This document shows, piece after piece, positions 1 to 11,407 of a stretch of 64,000 bases of DNA. Within the stretch, counting starts at the first letter, position 1, and each line of letters begins with the position of its first letter. The DNA is taken from assembly GCA_019321725.1 (NCBI GenBank), contig CM033120.1, forward strand, positions 2,578,275-2,642,274. The letters run 5' to 3'. Source of the stretch: Paulownia fortunei (taxonomy: Eukaryota; Streptophyta; Magnoliopsida; Lamiales; Paulowniaceae). The notes under the pieces were generated by a model that was not told where the DNA came from, made no database searches, and saw only the letters and a program-made list of their open reading frames with translations. The translations under genes and the position numbers were made by a program.

Positions 1-240
1 CTATGCCGAACAAATCTACGCCAAAATCCTCTCAAACCGACACCAAACTGCCACAGCACACCTCGCACTCTCAGTCACTCTCTCAAAGCCACGGCCGATG
101 TGGCCTTTCATAGGCTTTCTGCCAATTAGTCCCTATTCAACTTGAATTTAGTCACTCCAAAATCCAATTTGGGTTTGGACTCGTTAAGTTTCCTTTTAAA
201 GTTGTGGTCCACAAAACTTTGTGGTGGACCCTAACACAAC
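1..240. repeat. Probable transposon-derived sequence in a receptor-kinase intron
   Basis: This stretch lies where the next intron of the minus-strand receptor-kinase gene should be. It is more GC-rich than the other introns of that gene and contains a near-palindrome around 205-225 (CCACAAAACTTTGTGG). No LRR or kinase exon could be read from it on either strand. The texture resembles retrotransposon LTR or leader sequence, but no boundary or coding domain is visible. The assignment is inference only. Confidence 0.25.
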
Positions 241-450
241 TTTACAATTTTGCCAGCCTTCATGTAAGAACTTACAGCAAACTATAACAGATGATCTATG
301 CATATCTTGCCAAAAATCAAAAGAAATAGTGCACAAATGTGACATGCAACATCAGATCAGCAATAACACAAATTAACAAGTTCGAATGTCATACATATTC
401 CATCATCCAAAGATAAGGACTGAAACAAAATTTGAGCACTTCAGACCTAC

Positions 451-2393
451 CGGAAATTGGGTATGCTCAACAACTTCGGAGGTATTGGTCCAGAAAATAG
501 GTTGTTCTGTATATCTCTGAGAGAGAGAGAGAGAGAGAAGAAGAGTCACATGGCTGAATTCTATGAAAACATGAAAAATATCAGAATATAATATGGCTAA
601 GAGTAGTACAAATCTCTAAGAGGAAGATCTTGTAAAACATCAAGAGTTCCAGATAGCTGATTATTCTGCAAATGACTGTCAATGAGAATATTAGTTGCCC
701 TTATATTGATGGTAAAAAGAACACAGATTAACTAACAAAAGTAGGTGATTTACTTACAGGGTAGTAAGAGAGGACAAATTTTTCATTGAAGGTGGCAACT
801 GCCCACTCAAATTGTTACTGGACAAATCTCTGCACAAAAGATAAATGCCCCTACGAGTCATTGACAACATTATAATCTGATTGTAGCAATTAAATATGCC
901 AGTATTGGATTCATACAAATTAATCAAAACTGGAAGGCCTTCAAAGGCATCAGGAATTTCTCCAGTTAATTCGTTGTTGTTAAGGGACCTGAAGTAAAGA
1001 GTCAACTGTTAAGGAAAACCATAACAGAATAGTCAAGAGCCATTCAATACACAAATTGGTGGATATAAATACTTACATAGCTGATAATTGACTCAGAGAC
1101 GACAAAGAACTAGGTATACTTCCAGTCAGCTTGTTATCTGAAAGAAAACTGCCAAAGGTAAAAAAAGACTATCAAATGTCTCAGTTTAGTAGGCATCTTG
1201 AGTAAGCTACACAAGCCAAGGTCCACTTAATCAAGTATAAGGATTCTGTTTTTCATTTAATTGACATTTAGGAAGTGGTCGGAACATACAAGTTGATCAA
1301 TGTAGCTGGTAAGTCGGATGGAATGCTACCCCAATAAGGTTGTTGCTCAGTGTTCTGCCATAAGATAAAGTCACAGTTACCTCAACAGAGACAAGAGGTA
1401 AACATACTTGAAACAGGATAATGCATGTAATTACGCATTCCAATGAATAATACAAAATTGATTGTCAGAGTGGTACTCACATCGATTTGATAGAAGAAAA
1501 TTCTCCAAGACTGTCGCCCAATTCTCCACCCAAATTTGCCCCAATCAGTGTTCTATAAGTAAGATGATATAAGCATTTAATTGCAATTGAACATCCATGA
1601 TAGTTCATTTTTAAGAAAAGGTCCATACATTGAGCTTATGGACGAATCATCACACACGACACCTTGCCAAACTTCACCACAAGGGTCTCCACCACTGGCA
1701 ACCCATCCCGGTAGAGTGGGCGATCCCAATGCAGCGTATAAGCTATTGATAGCAGCAACTAGTCCAGTAAATGCAAAAGCAGATATGTGGTGAGAACCAT
1801 CACTAGATTTATCAATAGAAATTCGCACTGTAAAACGAGAACATGCACATAGAAAGTATTACACATTACAAACAAATAAAACACTAAATGTCTCTCTATC
1901 ATCCTAAGATAGTTCATTCAGGAAGATAAAAAATGAAATAACCTTTCCATCAAAAGATGAAATAATAGTACAGCATACGGGCAAGCTATGGGGACAACTA
2001 AAAGCAAACTCATATGGTCTAATTAATTCAAAAATGTAAACAAACCTGATGAAAATGCAATTTATAGCATGTCAAGACAGTTTAAATATAAGTACCATAA
2101 AAAAATCACAGCAGTTAAGACTAGTCTGCTAATTCAGAGTAACAAGCCACATAAGTATACATTCAGTTCCACCAGCAAACAGAATATAGCAAAACAAGAA
2201 ATCAGCGTATTCTCCTTCTCCCAGTCTGACATTTTCAGCAAACAAAACATGGGAGAACAATAAATAACTTCTATTTGGACTCACCATCACTAGGATTGGT
2301 GTATCCTTGGGAAATTCTGAATGTGAAAACCAAAGCAAATACCAACAGGATCTCCAAATTGAAGCAATTCACTGCAGATCTGTTCCCAACCAT
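451..2393 (-). CDS. STRUBBELIG-receptor-family LRR receptor-like kinase, 5' part only, with an apparent frameshift
   Basis: These are the N-terminal exons of a leucine-rich-repeat receptor-like kinase of the STRUBBELIG receptor family (SRF). Such proteins are plasma-membrane receptors, some acting in tissue morphogenesis or root-hair patterning, often with atypical kinase domains. Minus-strand exons, all with GT-AG borders, are 2393-2285, 1758-1629, 1552-1481, 1354-1290, 1148-1077, 988-917, 829-758, 675-610 and 516-451. Exon 1 gives a 36-residue signal-peptide exon with a hydrophobic run at about 14-25. Exon 2 has the SRF-type N-cap (GGDPCGEVWQGVVC). The later exons encode about one LRR each (LSSNNLSGQLP, QNNLFSGPIP). 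Phases join cleanly except at the 1354-1290 exon, which is 65 nt instead of the expected 66; the frame breaks at a C-tract (1329-1332) and a stop follows. The transmembrane and kinase exons lie beyond the left edge. By eye it is nearest SRF1/SCRAMBLED-like members, but the exact member is unresolved. Confidence 0.85.
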
Positions 2394-3180
2394 TGGTCCA
2401 AAACACCACACTATTCTTCAATCTACTCTTTCTCTGGAAAAACACTCTGCATAGCCAATACATAAAACACCCTCCAATCTGCAAAAAGCAAAGTGCAAAA
2501 AGGGAAGAGGGGAAAAAAAAAAAAAACAGAATCAGAGTGACCTTTCCTTAACCAATAATTGAGTAAAAAAAATGTAGCTTCCCAAAACCACCAATAATAC
2601 ACACAATTAAACAGCAAATGCCCAGGAATACATAGTAGAGCAAAATTCTTTGAAAGAAAAAAGGATTTAACAGTTTTCTAGTAAAAAGTAAAAAAAAAAG
2701 AACATGGCCCTTAAAGAGTTACCAAACATCAAGAGAAATCATGAGAAAATGATGGCATCCCAAGAATGGAAATAGCGTTCATGAGTAATTGACTCCCCAC
2801 AAAAGCAACGATTTTTATGGTAGTTAAGCCATGATAACAAATTAAATCAACTAAGAAAAGTCTTAAAATTACTGCATGTGGGCATTAATGAAGTTGAAGT
2901 ACCAGTAATTCAAGAATTCTGAGAGCTTGTCACCCAAAAAAAAACAAAAGAAAAGGAATTCTGAGAGCAAATCAAGAGAGAGAAGAGAAAGGCCAGACCT
3001 TTACACTTAGCTGGAAATGCGGGAAAAAAAAAAAACTAAAAATGTATAAAGTTAGAGAGAGAGAAGTTGATGAAACTCTTCCACTTTCTCCTGCTTTCTC
3101 TCTCTTCACTTTCTCTCTAAAAAAGTACCGGCGAAATGTGAGTGAGAGTGAGTGGAAGTCGTCTATAGCTATCTGCTTTG
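2394..3180 (-). promoter_or_regulatory. 5' UTR, probable leader intron and promoter of the SRF gene
   Basis: On the minus strand a strong acceptor (TTTTTGCAG) ends at 2479, and 2478-2394 then leads directly to the chosen ATG at 2393. This suggests that the 5' UTR is split by an intron. A GA-rich minus-strand stretch at about 3050-3125 is a plausible first leader exon, with a weak TATA-like CTATAGA near 3160. The exact donor and transcription start were not resolved. Poly-A and AT-rich runs fill the rest. Confidence 0.35.
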
Positions 3181-6100
3181 CAATGGAGGTAAAACTTTAG
3201 ATACCACGCGCGTTAACTGGGGCGTGGGATGCAGTTCTTATTACACTGACAGATTGTGCTTCTGTCGTTAGCTGTTAACGGTTAGCTGAAGAGAGAGTGG
3301 AGCTGAAGCGGTTGCATGGCGCGTGGGTTATGTGATTATTGAATTTTGGAGTCTTACGGACAACAATGTGTAAAAAAATAGCCGCCACTGTTACAAATTT
3401 GGGGATTTGGAGGGTAAAAAAGGGAATTTGCAGAGGGGCTGTAGCTATACTGCCTAAAGCCTACGCAAAGACCCATATGCTGTGATTTTCTGTGCGCGCA
3501 GCTTTTCTTTCATTAAGTTAAATATTATTATATTTTTAATTTTTTGAATTACAAAAGAAAATTTCAGATCCTAAACTTTTATGCAGTTATATATTCCATT
3601 TGTTCTAAATCTTGTCATTTATATTTTATTTTTGAAAATATTTTAAAATAAAATTTTATTTTATTTTTAATTTTATCTCACCCCCAATTACTATTTTTAT
3701 AAGTAATAATGTAAATATACATGAAATTTTATTTTTTAAAAATTAATATATCTATATTTTATGTCCCCAAATAAAATTTTCCACCGGTGCTATTGATTGG
3801 TTAATATCATGTTAAATAATTTAATTTATTTGAAAAGTATTCAAATAATATTAAACTATATTGTAAAGGTGACGATTTGAAAGTTTTTAATATATCAAAA
3901 TAATATATATATATATATATACTTATATATGATTAAAAATGTAGGACAATTTAAGTTGAATCTATACTGTAGCAAATAGCACATTTAATTTGCAACTAAT
4001 AACTAGCAAAAATTGTAGCTTAATTCTTAAAATTAATACTTCTGAATGAGAGTTCCTAAGTTGAACATATTTTTAGATTCTGCCATTTTCTACTCTTTTT
4101 TTTTTTTTTGTTTACATCAATTTCCTTTAGTTATGCAAGTTTTTTGACATTCTTTTTATATGATTTTTTTTTACTTCAAACTATTAAATTAACTAAATAT
4201 TCACAAGGCAACTGCACTGACATAATAAAAGGCAAGCAAAATTTTCTTCCATTATTAGGAACTTACTAACATCTTCTACACCATTTTTAAAATTGAGATT
4301 TTATTTTTTTTTTGAAGAATATTATAAAAAAATAGTAAAAAAATTGCATTCATGATTAGTAGTGTAAAAGAATTGAGTCGAGCCGAATAAGGCAGTATTC
4401 AAGTTTTATTTGAATTTCTTATCGAGATTGAAACTGTTGTTGAATTTGATTTAATGGTTAGATAAGTAGAGTTCCAACCATCTTTTAAACTCAAGTCAAA
4501 TTTCAATCGATCTTCAAATTTTATCTCAATTTTGGTTTATTATGTTTAACTCATCAAACTCAAACGATTTTTCAGCGATCAATTTCGAATCGAATATTAA
4601 ATAATTTAATTAATTTTTCAACATGATGCATAACACTATTGAAGAATTTAAATAAATGTACTAAAGGAAAAATTAAAATAAAAACACACACATATATAGA
4701 TATATATGTCCATCAAAATTCTCAATATAATAATTAAGGTGATAAGCATGAGTTTCTTTCTTTCAAGATTAAAAAAAGTGCTTTTCAAAAGCTAGCTAAA
4801 AATTGACTCTTTTTTTTTCTCAAAAGACAAAGGGAAATTTCTAAAATTGATATGGGATTGGCTGTCTTTATCTCTTTAACCAACACGAATCTATTTGAGA
4901 ATTCACGGATACTGCCAAACTTTGTGAAACTTCTCTTCCTAAATTAAAATATCCATTTCATTGTACTTTCTTCAAAATCAATTCATTTTGAATTTTTTGT
5001 TTTAATATATATTTTATCAAAAAAATTATTTATAAATACACGTCTTGATTCATTATTAATTATTTATTTAAAAAAAATATTTTACATACTTGACGTTTTA
5101 TCTATTATATAAAATAAAATATAAAATATTAATTTGAAATAAAAAATTTAAACGGTAACCAATTACCACTAAACCTACTCATTGCACGTTTAAGTACGAG
5201 TGATTGTATTTACTATATTTAGTACAACAAAATTCATAATACCCAGTATGTACCTAAAAGAAAAAAAAAAAAAAAAGAGGGTTTATTGGTCCAAAAGTTA
5301 AATCCATGCTTTTTGAAACATTTCTCACCCTTTCTACTCTTTGTAATTTCAATTAGTTAAGTAATTTAACACTAAATAAAATATATATTTTTATCTTAAA
5401 TTATACAAATTTGTATTTTTTTTTTAATTTAAGATGCAAATAACGTTAAGGAATATTGGGCAGAGCAAAGGAAATCAACCCAAATCTGAAACAGTTAAAA
5501 GTAGATGAATTTTTCTAAATGGAATTGATTCTTGTAGGGCCATTGCATGTGGTATTGCAGTGTGGATGTAGTGTTTTATCTTTGGTCTTGTCCTTATTCT
5601 TAACTGAGCAAGACTTAGTTACATGATATTCATATTCTTAATGATGTCACACTTAAACATAAGAAACTTAGTACAATCAATTGTATATTATCTTTCATTC
5701 TTCAATCATAATGCAATACTAAAAAACATAAATAGTTGAAACACAATATTATTACATAACCCTCATAAGTGGACAAAAATAATTTTTTTTCAAGACTCAA
5801 CGTAATTGATTTAGCAATATACGTGTGAGAAAAGATAATTATATGTCGATGAATAATTAATTCAATACAATTATAAACAACCAGTAAGTTATAATGAATA
5901 ATGAACTAACAAATTTATATACATGACATAAACACCTATATATTTGGTAAAACTTGCGTTCAAAACTTCGAACATATAAAATTTTAAAATTTCAACTTTA
6001 ACTCTTTGTACATACCTTATTACCCAATTTGCTTCATTTACATACTATATGATTTTTAAGCAAGTTCAAATCAAGCTTATCATTGACTGAATCTGAAAAT

Positions 6101-7620
6101 TAAGTTTACAATAGACTCACTAAATTCTAATGGAGCAAAGAAACATTGAGTGTAAAATGATGTTAACATTGTATTTATCCCTTGTTCAAGAAATAAGGAG
6201 GGGGCCCCCCTTTTTTCATTGTCCTTTGAACTCTTAACAACTATTCCATGGCAAATTCAATCTGGATAAGACAGCACTAATTAATGGAACCAAAGCTTAT
6301 TTCCTAGAGTGGGCTGGGGAGATGGACAAGCTATAAAATCTGGAAGGGCATTTCTGTCAATTCAAATGAGAGAAGGATCTGAAAAGAAAAGGACCCTTTT
6401 GCCAAAGAAATTAAAAGGTTCCATACTTAGGTCATATTCATGGAATATTTTCCAAAACCTTAACCCTTAAGCAGCTGACACCTCATTATATTTGGTCTAT
6501 GCTAATCCTAAGTTTGTGAACCAATCCAAACGGCAAACAATCAGCAAATTGGCCTAATACTTAATGTGTGACAATGTTTGGTGCGATATAGTGGAGCCCC
6601 TTCCTTTTATATTGTTTCTGTCGGTCATACTTTTATATAATATTCTATAAAAAAATCCCAAAACTATTTTATGGATTTTTTATTTTTTTTTGATGTAGTT
6701 TTTTGCATCCAGACTTGATAGCTAATGTATTTCGTGTAATTAAGACTCGATGTATTAAATACGTGTTTTTTTTTAATTATTTAGTGTAAATATTTTTTTC
6801 TTTTTGGATATATTTTTATATAAAATAAATATTGTGATCATTATGTTATAGTGGCTTAGTGGGCAGGTTCAATGGTGAAGTAAAACACTACACGCAAAGG
6901 AAGTGTTGCTTGTGGTGCAAAGTTGGTTGTGTGTGCTTGTGTGTTTCAATTATAATTATTCTTTTTTTCTATTTAGAGTGTAGTTCAAACTAATTAATCA
7001 TTAATGTCATCCATGTTGGACTGAAAAAATCATGAAGAAATTAGTTTTCTAAATCCAAAAAAGCTGGTAAACTTAGTAATGTGGACAAAATATGTTTTGA
7101 TGGAATGATTAATTGTTCCTGTCTAAGGATAAATCTCCTCCAGACCGCAAGTTGCTTGCTAGGTCTATGCCTATGACACAAATAAAATGTTAGGATAAAA
7201 TGTTATGAGTCCCCAAATTTGTTCAAGAAAAACTCTTATGATGCTCAAATTAATAGATGTTGGATAAAATAAGAATTGAACTTGAAGGGAAAAATACATA
7301 AATGAGACCAAGTCCCTTATGAATGGTATGAACGAGAGTATTTATATTTATTTTAAATGAGACGTTGTTCGTATGGACCTAATTTCGTGAGTTTTTTATT
7401 TGATTTAGATCTCTTGGATCTGGATGTCTTATAGCAGAAGTTGAATATCTTTTGGGCAATCTAAGATATTCTCATTATACAACCTCAACTTTCGGGTAGG
7501 CTGCAAAGTCCAAGTTGACTGGAAATTATATGATTTATTCTAAAATATCTTTCTTAGACATAAGTAGATAAGCAGAGTACTCTGTGTGATTGAGGCTTTT
7601 TCTTTAGACTTCTTTAATCA
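3181..7620. other. AT-rich intergenic region
   Basis: No coding region could be supported on either strand. The DNA is AT-rich with many short homopolymers and a (TA)n run at about 3904-3922. A repeat-like block at 4365-4600 is listed separately. The stretch at about 3200-3480 has more GC and may belong to the upstream region of the receptor gene. Confidence 0.5.
4365..4600. repeat. Eroded dispersed repeat with TCGAG/TCGAA motifs
   Basis: This segment contains recurrent motifs such as GAGTCGAGCCGAAT, CAATCGATCT and TTTCGAATCGAAT in an otherwise plain AT-rich spacer. The same vocabulary recurs in the tandem block near 19560-19800. It resembles the eroded hAT-type miniature repeats common in plant spacers. 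Ends and target-site duplications could not be defined. Confidence 0.3.
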
Positions 7621-8440
7621 ATCATGTTTGAGAGGATGAGTCATAAATATGGACAAGGTGGAAAGACGTTGGAGCCAGGGCGCAAGGGGTGCGAGGAAGT
7701 GTCGTCAAAGGGCAGAGAGGAAGGTCAGGCCTAGCTCGCATTGGATGATTGAGGCATGACTGGGCAAGCGAGGTGTGTCTATCTCGGCTAGGTAAGGCTC
7801 GATGATAAGCTTATAATTTAATATTTTTCTGACACTATCAATAGCATAAATTAGCATATTTTGTCACATAATTAATATAATTATATTACTTATCTTTTGA
7901 TAATTATTGTGTAGGTGAAAGAGTGTAAGAAATGGAGTTCAAAGATGAAAAACGGACTAAGTTTTGAAAAAAATAACAACTCATGCCTCGACTCCTAAAT
8001 TAAGCGCTGCGACTTGACAGAAGAGTCTAGAATGTTTCATGTCGCAGCCACCATGGAACCAGTTGATAAGGGTGGATCATGCCACGATAATGGGAACTAG
8101 CCAGGCGCTATGGCGCCATATATCAAAATCAAGTAAAGTCCAAGATGTTTCACTCCATTGCACCACATAAAACAGAGCCTATCATACTGCAGCGCCAAAG
8201 AGGTCACCTCAACGCCAATGGCCAAAAACACCCCATAGCCAACATGAAGTTTGGCGTTGTACCGCCTGGAAGTGTGGCGTAACATAAAATATTTTCATAT
8301 TGTTTCGAGTGACAAGTGGCAGAAAAAGGGACAATTTTGCGAATTTCTTGTTGCACACACATTAGATATAAATTCTTACATCACAATCCATGAAACAAAT
8401 TCAGTTGCTATATCTTTAACTGCAGTATGGCTCTAGGCTC
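7620..8440. repeat. Probable degenerate retrotransposon fragment
   Basis: A GC-richer island in AT-rich spacer, with motifs such as GCGCTATGGCGCC and AACGCCAATGGCC between about 8100 and 8280. A passage at about 7810-7960 has the feel of an LTR-element untranslated leader. No domain-bearing frame survives; the short ORFs here are not recognisable proteins. It is called a transposon remnant only on composition and repetition. Confidence 0.3.
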
Positions 8441-9715
8441 TAAGCTCTTACTTGATATGCTCGTTGGTCACATGATCTATTTACTTGTATGAAATTAATT
8501 ATGTATTTACAATCACAATAAACGATGGTCCAGTCATCATGTGTGAGTGGAGATATAAGAAATATTAAAATGAATTAACGGGTGATCCATGAGGACTGAT
8601 CCGACCCAAGTAGTTTAAAGATTAAATTTTGATGGGAATGGTTTCTTGGTCCACGTTAAGTTCCCAAGCCTGTGTTTTCTCTCCTACTTTGACATTTGAA
8701 GAAAATTATACTCTATGAAAATGAAAAGTAGAAAAAAAATATAGAATGAAAACAAGGGGGCTTTGTAAGTATGCAATTTTCAAGAGGATTTTGAAGACAT
8801 AATTTGAAGTAAAGTTGTGATCAAATATCGGAAAACACCACTTAAAAATGTACTTGGATTGTGGAATTAAAGCATTTTCATTTTGTGACTGGTTTCAAGC
8901 CATTTGGAAGCATCTAAACACAAGAATAAGTTAATTAATCAACTATAAACATCCTATGTATTAATATGAATTTTATCAAGAAAATTCATGAAATTCGTTT
9001 TTAAATTCCATCAGTTCTCTAGTGAAACCTCTCTTCAATTAGAGATATTCAAACTAAACAACCTTGTAACCGCACCAGTTCGGCCCATTACATCAATTCG
9101 AATTTGTTTTCAATTTCATAACAAGCCCAACAAATTCCAATTCAATTCATTCTGGGTCACCCACCAAACTGTAGTTTAAAGTTTTGGGAGTGTGGGAATG
9201 AAGCCCAACAACTTCTTAACTCCATCTCCATCACCGGAACGAAAGTCCGCAATTGCCCTTTAAATTATCAAAAAAATTTAAACCTTATACCAAAAATTAA
9301 TAAATTACATTCGAAAAAATAAAAAGTTATATGGAGAACTCTGTTGTTTTTGGTAATGTTTAGGAAGAAGAATGTTTAAAAAATAATAAAATATGAGATA
9401 TGAAGGAATTTATACATAAATTTGGCTAATGAGAAATTTAAATTTTTTGAAAAGAATCAAAAATAAAAAAGAAGATAGTTCAACTCAAAAGTTGTAAGTT
9501 ATACATAAATTTGGCTACTGTGATTTTTTTTTTTTTTTTATAATTTTAATCTCTTCCCCTTCATCAGAATTAAACACTTATAAAGGCTTACTAAAAAAAA
9601 TTAATCATTTATTGAATCATTTTTAAGGTTCATGTAAAAGAATGATCATCTAACTTGGTCTTGTTACCAAATTATAATTTAGGATGTGATAATTATAATT
9701 TAAACTATGTTATAG

Positions 9716-9769
<54 letters not shown>

Positions 9770-11407
9770 TTAATATGCACCCCAAAATCCGCTTTCAAGT
9801 ATTTTAAGATTTTGATGGTCTCGAGCTCTTGTTCCTAATCCCGTAAAGGGATGGAAAAAAATCGGGTTTGGAGGTGAGTTTGCTAATATACAAGATCCAA
9901 CCGAAAAGATTTTCTTTAGACTCAATACTTAGCTTGCCTTGAATATAAAAATTCAATAGATTGAACCTATTAGATTTGTTTATAATTTAAAAATATTTTA
10001 ACATTATAACTCTATTAATACGAAAAAATAATGTTATCAACAATAATTTATTTGGAGATATGAATGTATTTTTTAATTTTTGAAAAAATTATAGTTTAGA
10101 ACATTTTTTTATTATATATTATAGCGAAAATATGCATAATTGATTAATTTTATATTCTTATTTTCATTTATATGAATATTATATTTATATGATATATATG
10201 AATACATATATAATTTACACATATTTTGTTATATATCACATAAACACATATATTAGCATATTATTATGTAATCATAATTTTAAAATTGGATGTCCAAAAT
10301 TCAAGATATTAAAACTCGAAATCACCCCAAATTCATTTATGATCTCAAAATTTCACCGAGACAAGTTCATAGCAAATCTAAATTTAATCCGAATTTATGC
10401 CCAAACGTCCACTTTATATGACTTGGATGGATGGGGTGAAAACAGAGAGGGTACTTGAGAAGCGTTGTGCAAGGTATACATCTGCTAGGTGTGGTGTATA
10501 TTCATATGCTTACCTTTTAGTTTCTTCAATTGAGCCCCTAAATTCTTTTGGAACTTTATTTAGACCTCCAAAGCATAGAAATATAAAGCAAATGGGACCT
10601 GTAAAATAAATTTATAGTTTCTAAATTCACACACGTAATTCAAGTTTTGTCCCAATAACATTTGGAAAATATCGTATTTATCCCATAAAATTTTATAGAG
10701 ATTAGTCTTTTTATTCTTTAAAGTAATACTAAATAACATTTATATTTGTCAAGTTACTAAAATTAGTTTAACATGAAATAGAACATGACAATTTATCTAC
10801 ACCCAAATGCATAGTGTATTGGGTATAATGATGATTGTCAAATGTCCAATTTTGTATTTAATATTTGTGTATTTTGATTGTAAAATCTACAAACTCAATA
10901 AAATTAAGCTAATGTCAAACTTATTAATAACTCAAGTAATGAATACAAAACTTCACTCGTATACGAACATTTATAATTATAAAGAAAATTACAAAAAATA
11001 TCATATGAAATAATTTATATAGTAAATTATTTGTAAAATACAGCGTGATGCATGACACCCTATCATTAACTCCCATTTCGAATCGAATTGATCTAAGATT
11101 TTTTTCATTTTTTTACCAACACAAAATGACATATTTAGCCTTAGAACTTATGGTCAAAGGCATTGAAAACTAATGAAGGGATGTTGAGCAATCAATCCAA
11201 AATTTTGGATTAGATGTTGATTGTCCAAAAGCTCGGGGAGGTCGATACAATTTTTTTTTGTTCAAAATAAATAAATAAAGAAATGGCAAAAGAAAAAAAA
11301 AAGAAAAAAATAAAATAAAATAGAACTTCACAAAGTCCATTTCCCTCCCCAAAAGAAGAAAAACAGATAATAGAAAGGAAAACTGAGAGAGGATAATTGG
11401 GAGGAAA
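8441..11407. other. AT-rich intergenic region upstream of LIP1
   Basis: No gene was found. A long (AT)n microsatellite at 9719-9767 is listed separately. The final 150 bases before the LIP1 start are purine-rich (AAAAGAAAAAAAAAAGAAAA near 11290) and probably include its leader. Confidence 0.5.
9719..9767. repeat. (AT)n microsatellite
   Basis: An almost perfect run of about 24 AT units followed by a T-tract. It is a likely length-polymorphic site and a common place for assembly-length error. Confidence 0.9.

Noticed and set aside
1577..1828. SRF exon 2 extended upstream to 1827 using the acceptor near 1828
   Set aside because: That reading adds residues without SRF similarity. The internal AG at 1760-1759 joins in phase with a clear signal-peptide exon at 2393-2285.
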